Part shown: positions 48,873-56,500 of the stretch, one piece after another
How the letters are laid out: each line of letters opens with the position of its first letter
How positions within the stretch are numbered: position 1 is the first letter of the stretch
Source of the DNA: Pandoraea capi
GTDB lineage: Bacteria; Pseudomonadota; Gammaproteobacteria; Burkholderiales; Burkholderiaceae
NCBI RefSeq assembly: GCF_902459735.1
Contig: NZ_CABPRV010000014.1
Coordinates: forward strand, 1 to 64,000
DNA length: 64,000 bases
Direction: 5' to 3'
Program-made: the position numbers and the translations under genes
The notes under the pieces: model-generated
The model's input: only the letters and a program-made list of their open reading frames with translations
The model's database searches: none
What the model was told of the DNA's origin: nothing

Positions 48873-50515
48873 TTCTGCACGGCTCCCGTCGGCAAGGCTG
48901 CTGCAGCGGCAATAGTCGGGCCTGGCTGGGCGAGTGCGGCGGCCTGAACGCCATGCACCGCGATATCGTCCCAGCGCTTCTGTTCCTCGCCGATCGACTG
49001 GGTCAGCGACGCGATGTCGTTGCCGTTGAGCTTGGCCGGCACCGGATCGAGGCCCAGCGTGGCCAGCATCTGACCGTAAGCGCTCTCGAGTTCGCCGTAG
49101 CTTTGATAGAGACGCAGCTCGGACATCATGGCCGCCGTCGCCACGCGGATTTCTTCAAGCTTGCCCTTCGCGTTGGTTACCGTGGCGTTGTGCGTTTGTT
49201 CGAGGATTTGCTGGTCGACGTCATTGAGGCGCTTGAACAGGTCGAACTGACGCGTCTTGGCGCCGAGTTCGCTGCGCGCGACGTGTACCTGCGTGAGCAC
49301 GGCCATGCTCAGCGCCATGCGCTGCATCTTCGCGACGTCGAGCTGCGCCTGCGCCGTGCCGCGAATGTTGCCCGCATTGAGCAGGTTCAGCAGGTTCCAG
49401 CTCACGCTGATACCGGCCGAGCGCCACGCGTTGTATACGAGGAAGCTGTTGCTGTCGTAATGCGCGCCGACACTGAGTTCGATGCCCGGCAACAGTTTGG
49501 CGATCGCCTTGTGCGTTTCGTTGACGCTGATCCGCTCGTTGTAGCTCGCTTCGACGAGTTCCGGGCGACGCTGCAAGGCCATGTCTTCCATGGCGGGCAT
49601 GGCCATGTCGAAGTTCGGCACGCGGAACGCATCGGTCGCGGCGAGCGTGAAGTCGCGACCCGGCTCCAGGTTCATGAGCGAGGCCAGACGCGGCTTGGCG
49701 ACTTCCAACTGATCGCGCACCGCTTCGAGCTGACGCATCAGGTCGAGCAGCGAGCGCTGATAGTTGAGCGTTTCGACCGGCGAGCGCAGGCCTTGCGCCT
49801 GCGTGGCGCGCGAGTCGTCCAGTGCGCTTTGCGCATCCGCGAGCAGCGGCCCGATACGGTCGCGCAGGCGCTGCGCACCGACGGCTTGCCAGTAGGCTTC
49901 GCGCACCTGCTGCATCATCAGTTGCACGACCTTGCGGCGGCGCTGTTCGAGCACCAGCAGGTGATCGGCCTGTTCCTTCGCTTCGAAGTAGCTCACGCCG
50001 AAGTCGAGAATGTTCCAGGACAGATTCAGATCGGCCGTGCGCGCGTTCTTGTCGGTCGAGAACGACGGCACCAGCGATTGCTCACGCGTGTAGAAACCTT
50101 CGGAGGACGACGCCAGATCGTGGTTGCGGTTCGTGTAGCCGGCGGCGGCCGTCAGCTTCGGGAGCAGGTCGAAGTTCGACAGGTCGAGCTGACGTTGCGC
50201 GAGCGCCTCTTCCATCATCTTCAGACGATGGTCGAGGTTGTAGCGAATCGCGCGGGCCATCGCTTCGTCAAGCGTGATCGGACCGGTGACCGGCTGCTGA
50301 TCCGCAAACATGGTGGTGCGGTCGGCTTGTGCCGTTGCCGCGCGTTCGGCATCGGTGAACGGCACAGGCTTGATCGCGCAGCCGGACAACGTTGCGATGG
50401 CGAGCGCAACCGCGAGCAGGGCGGGGCGCGGCAGGCGTCCCTTGATCGGCTTGTTTTTCACTTCGACGGGTCTCTTTTTAAGTTGAGCGAGTTGAGTCTG
50501 GAAAGCTGGGATCAC
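48869..50515 (-). CDS. TolC-like outer-membrane efflux lipoprotein
   Basis: 548 residues. A lipobox-type LSGC follows a hydrophobic stretch (LLAVALAIATLSGC, Cys ~46). Two OEP repeats follow: ITLDEAMARAIRYNLDHRLKMMEEALAQRQLDLSNFDLLPKLTAAAGYTNRN and MPAMEDMALQRRPELVEASYNERISVNETHKAIAKLLPGIELSVGAHYDSN, with helical tunnel segments. The start is GTG at 50515, overlapping the stop of the giant gene by four bases, so translation is coupled. The N-terminal ~28 residues before the hydrophobic stretch are longer than usual; the true start may be slightly inside. Confidence 0.88.
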   Translation of the reverse strand: MIPAFQTQLAQLKKRPVEVKNKPIKGRLPRPALLAVALAIATLSGCAIKPVPFTDAERAATAQADRTTMFADQQPVTGPITLDEAMARAIRYNLDHRLKMMEEALAQRQLDLSNFDLLPKLTAAAGYTNRNHDLASSSEGFYTREQSLVPSFSTDKNARTADLNLSWNILDFGVSYFEAKEQADHLLVLEQRRRKVVQLMMQQVREAYWQAVGAQRLRDRIGPLLADAQSALDDSRATQAQGLRSPVETLNYQRSLLDLMRQLEAVRDQLEVAKPRLASLMNLEPGRDFTLAATDAFRVPNFDMAMPAMEDMALQRRPELVEASYNERISVNETHKAIAKLLPGIELSVGAHYDSNSFLVYNAWRSAGISVSWNLLNLLNAGNIRGTAQAQLDVAKMQRMALSMAVLTQVHVARSELGAKTRQFDLFKRLNDVDQQILEQTHNATVTNAKGKLEEIRVATAAMMSELRLYQSYGELESAYGQMLATLGLDPVPAKLNGNDIASLTQSIGEEQKRWDDIAVHGVQAAALAQPGPTIAAAAALPTGAVQK

Positions 50516-53500
50516 GAGCGGCCTCCCTTCGCGGCGTGCGAGTCGCCGGGGGCTGTCGCGACGTGGAGCGCGGCATGCGCGTTGGCGAACTGCGCGGCAA
50601 GCGATGCCTTCGCAGGCGGCAGCGCGGCGTGCGGTCGGGCGGCAGGTGTTGCCGGCGCGTTCGGTGCATGCGGTGCATTATTCGGTGCGCGCTGAGCGGG
50701 TGCATCGAAGTGCAGCGTCACCTCACGACGCGACAGATTGCCGGCTGCGTCGCGCACGAGCAGCGTCACCTGCATGGAGCGCAAGCCTGCCGGCGGCGTG
50801 CCCGTGAGCACGTCGTGCTCCACGTCGTAATGCAGCCATTGCGGCAGCGGTCCGCCGTCGGCCAGTGTGATCGCCACCTGCGTGTCGGCGGCGTCGCCGC
50901 TGGGTGTGGACGATGGGGTCTGCACCAACGGCGCCATCGAGAGCACGAAGGCCTGCCCCGGCTGACGTGCGGGACTGACATCGGCGGCGGGCAGCGTGCG
51001 TGCAATCGCGGGCGCTGGCACATCGTGCGTACCCGGCGGCACGATGGAATCCAGCGCGCTCACATGCGTGTCGCCGAGCGACGCATCGCTTGCCCCGTGC
51101 GCAGCGAATGTAAAGGTCGTCCGCTGGGGAATGACGCCGAATGGCGCGGGCGTGTCGAGGGCGCCGTTCACGATGATCGGATTCGAGACCCCGTCGCTGT
51201 GGCCGTTGACGTCCGGGACGATCAGCGGATTGCTCTGCCCGAAGACAATCGGCTGCGGCTGCACGTTGGGCACGTCGAAATGATTCGATGGCGTCGGCGG
51301 CAGGATCGGCACGCCCACCGGGCTTTGGCCGGCCTTGATTTGCAGTGTGCGTGACACTGGCGCGCTGTTGGCGGTGCCGTCGCCGATCACGAAGGTCAGC
51401 GTTCGGGCGCCGCTCTTGCTTTCGTTCTGCGTGTCGCGATACGTAATGGCCTGGATGGCGGCCTGCCATTGAGCAAGCGTCGCGGTGCCGCTCGCCGAGC
51501 TGAGCGTCATCACGCCATGCGCGGCGTCGTAGGTCGCTGTGATATCACCCGTCGCCGCGCCGGCGGCAAAGCTCAGCACGTCATGCGCCGGATCGAAGCC
51601 CGAACCGATCGAGACCGTCGCTGACGTCGGTGGCGTGTCGTTCCGGTCGATCAGCGTAATGCCCGTACCGATGGCGATGCTAGACGTCGCCTTACCGTCG
51701 GCCGTGTAGCTCAGGGTCGAGCCGTCCGTGCCGACTATCGGCGTCTGGTGCGTTGCCGTGACGCTCACATCGCGGGTGACCGCGAGACTGGACTTGGCGC
51801 CGTCGTTCACCGAGAAGCTGACGGTGCGTGTCGCCGTGTCGGGCAAGACCGCCGTATCGGTGTAGGTCACCGAGCGCAACGCCGCCTGCCACTGGGCGAG
51901 CGTAGCGCTCGCGCCGGTCGACGTCAGCGTGAGCGTGCCGTTGGCGGCATCGTAACTGGCGGCGATGTTGCCCATCGTCGCACCGTCGTTGACGAAGCCG
52001 AGCACGTCTTCGCCGGCGTGGAAACCGCTGCCGATCTGGAACGTTGCCGAGGCCAGCGTACCGTTGTCGAGATCCGAGACGACGATGCCGTTATCGACGA
52101 CCACCGGTGTCGAGACAACGTTGTCGCCCGCCACGAACGGTGCAGCGCCGTTGCTGCTGCTGGTGAGCAGCGGCGTCTGATCGGTCGCGGTGATGGCGAT
52201 GTTGCGCGAGTAGACGGGGCTGCCCTTGGTGCCGTCGCTGACCGTAAAGTCGATGGAGCGCGTGGCCGTGGCGGGTGAGATCGCCGTGTCGATGTAGGTA
52301 ACGGAACTCAGGGCGGCCTGCCACTGTGCCAGCGTGGCGCTCGCACCTGCGGAGGTCAGGGTGAGCGTGCCGGTGGCCGCGTTGTAGCTGGCGGTGATGT
52401 CGCCCATCGTCACCCCGTCATTGGTGAATCCGAGCACGTCCTCGCCGGCGTGGAAGCCGCTGCCGACCTGCACGGTGGCCGAGGCCAGCGTGCCGTTATC
52501 GCGGTCTGACAGAATGATGCCGTTGTCGACCGTGATCGGCGTCGAGCTGCCGTTGTCCGCCGAGACGAACGAGACCGATCCTGAGCTGACGGAGCCAATG
52601 AGCGGTGTCTGATCGGTATCCGCGACCGTGATGTCGCGGCTCAACGCGATGCTGGACTTCGTACCGTCGTTGATCGCGAAGCTGATGGTGCGGGTCGACG
52701 TATCGGGCGTGATGGCCGAGTCGGTGTAGGTCACGGCGCGCAACGCGGCCTGCCACTGTGCGAGCGTGGCGCTGGCGCCGTTTGACGTCAGCGTGAGCGT
52801 GCCGGTGCCCGCGTCGTAGCTGGCGCCGATGTTGCCCATCGTGCCGTCGTTGATGAAGCCGAGGATGTCTTCACCCGCATGGAAGCCTGCGCCGATCTGG
52901 AACGTGGCCGAGGCCAGCGTGCCGTTATCCAGATCGGAGACCACGATGCCGTCATCGATCGCCACCGGCGTCGAGGCGACGTTGTCGCCGGCCGTGAACG
53001 GCACTGAGCCGTTGCTGCTGGTCGTGAGGATCGGTGTCTGGTCGGTCGCGGTGATCGTCACATCGCGCGAGAACACGGCGCTCGACTTGGTGCCGTCGCT
53101 GACCGAGAAGCCGATGGTGCGGGTGGCCGTATCGGGCGCGACGGCCGTATCCGTATAGGTCACGGCGCTCAGCGCGGCTTGCCACTGCGTGATCGTGGCG
53201 CTGGCATTGGCGGAGGTCAGCGTCAGCGTACCGGTGGCGGGGTCGTAGCTGGCGATGATGTTGCCCATCGTGCCGTCGTTGATAAAGGAGAGCACGTCTT
53301 CGCCGGCGTGGAAGCCGCTGCCGATCTGCACCGTGGCGGACGCGAAGGTGCCGCTGTCGAGGTCCGACAGGGTAATGCCGTTGTCGACGACAACTGGCGT
53401 CGACGGCGCATTGTCGGCGGCGACGAACGACGCCGAACCGGTGTTGCTGGAGCCCACGACAGGCGACTGATCGTTGTCGGCGACCGTGATGTTGCGCGTG

Positions 53501-56500
53501 AGCGTGGCGCTCGACTTGGTGCCGTCGCTGATGCTGAAGCTGATGGTGCGGGTCGTCGTGTCGGGCGTGATGGCCGTATCTGTGTACGTCACGGCTTGCA
53601 GCGCGGCCTGCCACTGCGCGAGCGTGGCGCTCGCGCCGGCCGAGGTCAGCGTGAGCCGGCCATGTACGGCGTCGTAGGTGGCGGTGATGTTGCCCATCGT
53701 ACCGTCGTTGACGAATAACAGCACGTCTTCGCCGAGCTGGAAGCCGCTGCTGATCTGGAACGTTGCGGAGGCCAGCGTGCCGTTGTCGAGATCCGAGATG
53801 ACGATGCCGTTGTCGATCGCTACCGGAGTGGCGATGGCGTTGTCTCCCGCAACGAACGATACCGGGCCAGTGTTGACGGTCGAGGCGATCGGCGTCTGGT
53901 CGGTGTCGGCAACCGTGATGTTGCGTGTATACGCGGTGCTGGACTTGATGCCGTCGCTGACCGAGAAGCTGATGGTGCGGGTGGTCGTGTTGGGCGTGAC
54001 GGCCACGTCGGTATAGGTCACCGAGCGCAGTGCGGCCTGCCACTGCGCGAGCGTGGCGCTGGCGGTGGCCGACGTCAGCGTGAGCGTGCCGGTGGCGGCG
54101 TCGAAGCTGGCGGTGATGTTGCCCATTGTGTGACCGTCGTTGATGAACGACAGGAAGTCTTCGCCCGCATGGAAGCCCGCGCCGATCTGCACGGTGGCCG
54201 ACGCCAGCGTGGTGTTGTCGAGATCCAGTAGCGCGATGCCGCTGTCGATGACGACTGGCGTCGAGATATCGTTGTCGGCCGCGACGAACGGCACGCTGCC
54301 GGTGCTGCTGGTCGAGATCAGCGGCGTCTGGTCGGTGCTCGCCACCGTGATGGTGCGCGCCAGCGTGTTGCTGGTCTGCGCGCCCGCGCTGAGCGTGATG
54401 TCGACGGTGCGCGTGGCGGTGTTCGGCGTGACGGCCGTATCCGAATAGACAACCGAGCGCAGCGCGGACTGCCATTGGGCGAGGGTGGCCGTGCCGCTCG
54501 ACGACGTCAGCACCATCACGCCGGTCAGCGTGTTGTAGACGCCGCTGATGTCACCCATCGTCGAGCCGTCGTTGGTGAAGTTGAGCACGTCCTCGCCGGT
54601 ATGGAGGTTGCCCGAGATCGAGATGATCGCGGTGTCCACCACGTTGCCGAGCGGGTCGGCGACCGACAGGTTCGCGTCGATGGCGACGGGCGTCGAGGGC
54701 ACGTTGTCGCCGGCCACGAAGCTGACGCTGCCGCTGCTGGTGGTCGACAGCGCAGGCGCCGAGCTGATGACATCGATCGAGTACGTCGCGGGGGCGCTGG
54801 TCTTCACGCCGTCGCTAATCGTGATCGAGATCGCGCGAGTGCCGAGCGGCGCGCTGCTGCCGGTCTGGAATTGCAGATTGTCGAGCAGGCTCTGCCACTG
54901 GGCGAGCGTGCCGCCGGTGGAGGTGATCGTCAGGGTGCCGGTGGAAGCGTCGTAGCTCGGGCTGATACCGTTGGTCGGAATCTGTCCCAGGCCGCTGAAA
55001 GACAGCACGTCGCCGAGCTCGAAGCCCGAGGTGATCTGCACCGTGATCGTCAGCGAGACCAATGCGGACGGGCTGCCGATGTTCAGGTCGGTCAACGCGA
55101 GACTGCCGTCGATCGTCGTCGCCGAATTGCCCGGCAGGAAATCCTGACTGGTCGACGATCCGGTCGTCAGGACCGGTGTCTGGTGCGTCGCGACGATGCT
55201 CAGCGACTTCGTTCCGGTGACGCTCGTCTTGGTGCCGTCGTTCACGGCGAACGAGATGGTGCGTGTCGAGCCGTTCGGCACGGCGGCCAGATCGGTGTAG
55301 GTGACCGAGCGCAGCGCTGCGATCCACTGCGCAGTGGTCGACGCGCCGGCCGAGGTCAGCGTGAGCTTGCCGCTGCTGGCATCGAAGCTCGCGGTGATGT
55401 CGCCGAACGAACCGCCGAGCGACAGCACATCTTCGCCGGACACGTAGTTGCCCGTGATCTGCACGGTGGCCGACGCCATCGTGGCGCTGTCGCTGTCGGT
55501 GAGGATAAGGCCGGTGTCGATCGCCACCGGCGTGGACGGCGCGTTGTCGGCCGAAGTGAAGGTGGTCGTGCCGCCGCTGGTGTCGAGCAGCGGTGTCTGG
55601 TCGGTCAGCGCCACGTCCACGGTGCGGCTCCACGCGGTGCTGGTCTTGGTGCCGTCGCTGATCGCGAAGGTAATGACGCGCGGCGTGGTGTCCGGCACCG
55701 ATGAGAAGTTCTGGAACTGGATCGAGCGTAGCGCAGCCTGCCATTGGGCGACCGTAGCCGTGGAGTTCAGCGAGGTCAGCGTCAGCACGCCGTTCGAGTA
55801 GGAGCCGTTGATGTTGCCCATCGTCGTCGGATTGCCGACGAACAGCAGCACGTCGCTGGAGTCCTGCAAGTTGCTGATGGTGACGGTGGCCGAGGTGAGC
55901 GTGCCGTTGTCGCTATCGGATACCACGATGCCACTGTCCACGGTGACCGGCGTCGAACTGGTGTTGTCGCCCTGCGTGAGCGTGACGGTGCCGCTTGAGC
56001 CGCTGATGAGCGGCGTCTGGTCGGTGTCGGTCACGGTGACGGTATCCGTCACGGTGGTGCTGGTCTTGACGCCGTCACTGATGCTGAACGTGACAGTGCG
56101 TTGCAGGGTTGACGGCGTGATGGCGGTCGACGTGTACGTGACAGCGCGCAGTGCCGCCTGCCATTGCGCGAGCGTGGCGGTGCCGGTGGGCGAGATCAGC
56201 GTGAGCACGTTGTTCGAGATGCTCGCCCGGATGTCGCCGTACAGCACCGTGTTGTCGTTGCTGAACGTCAGGAAATCGGTGGGCTGGTAATTGCCGGTGA
56301 TCGTGACGGTGGCCGTGTGCAGCGGGCCGCCGTCGGCATCGGCCACGGTGATGGTGTTGTCGACCACCACCGGCGTGGAGTTGGTGTTGTCGCCCGCCAC
56401 GAAGCTGGCGGTTTGGCCGCCGCCGCCGATCACCGGCGTCTGGTCGGTGTCGGTCACGCTGATGTTGCGGGTCGCCGCCGGGCTGATCAGGGTGCCGTCG

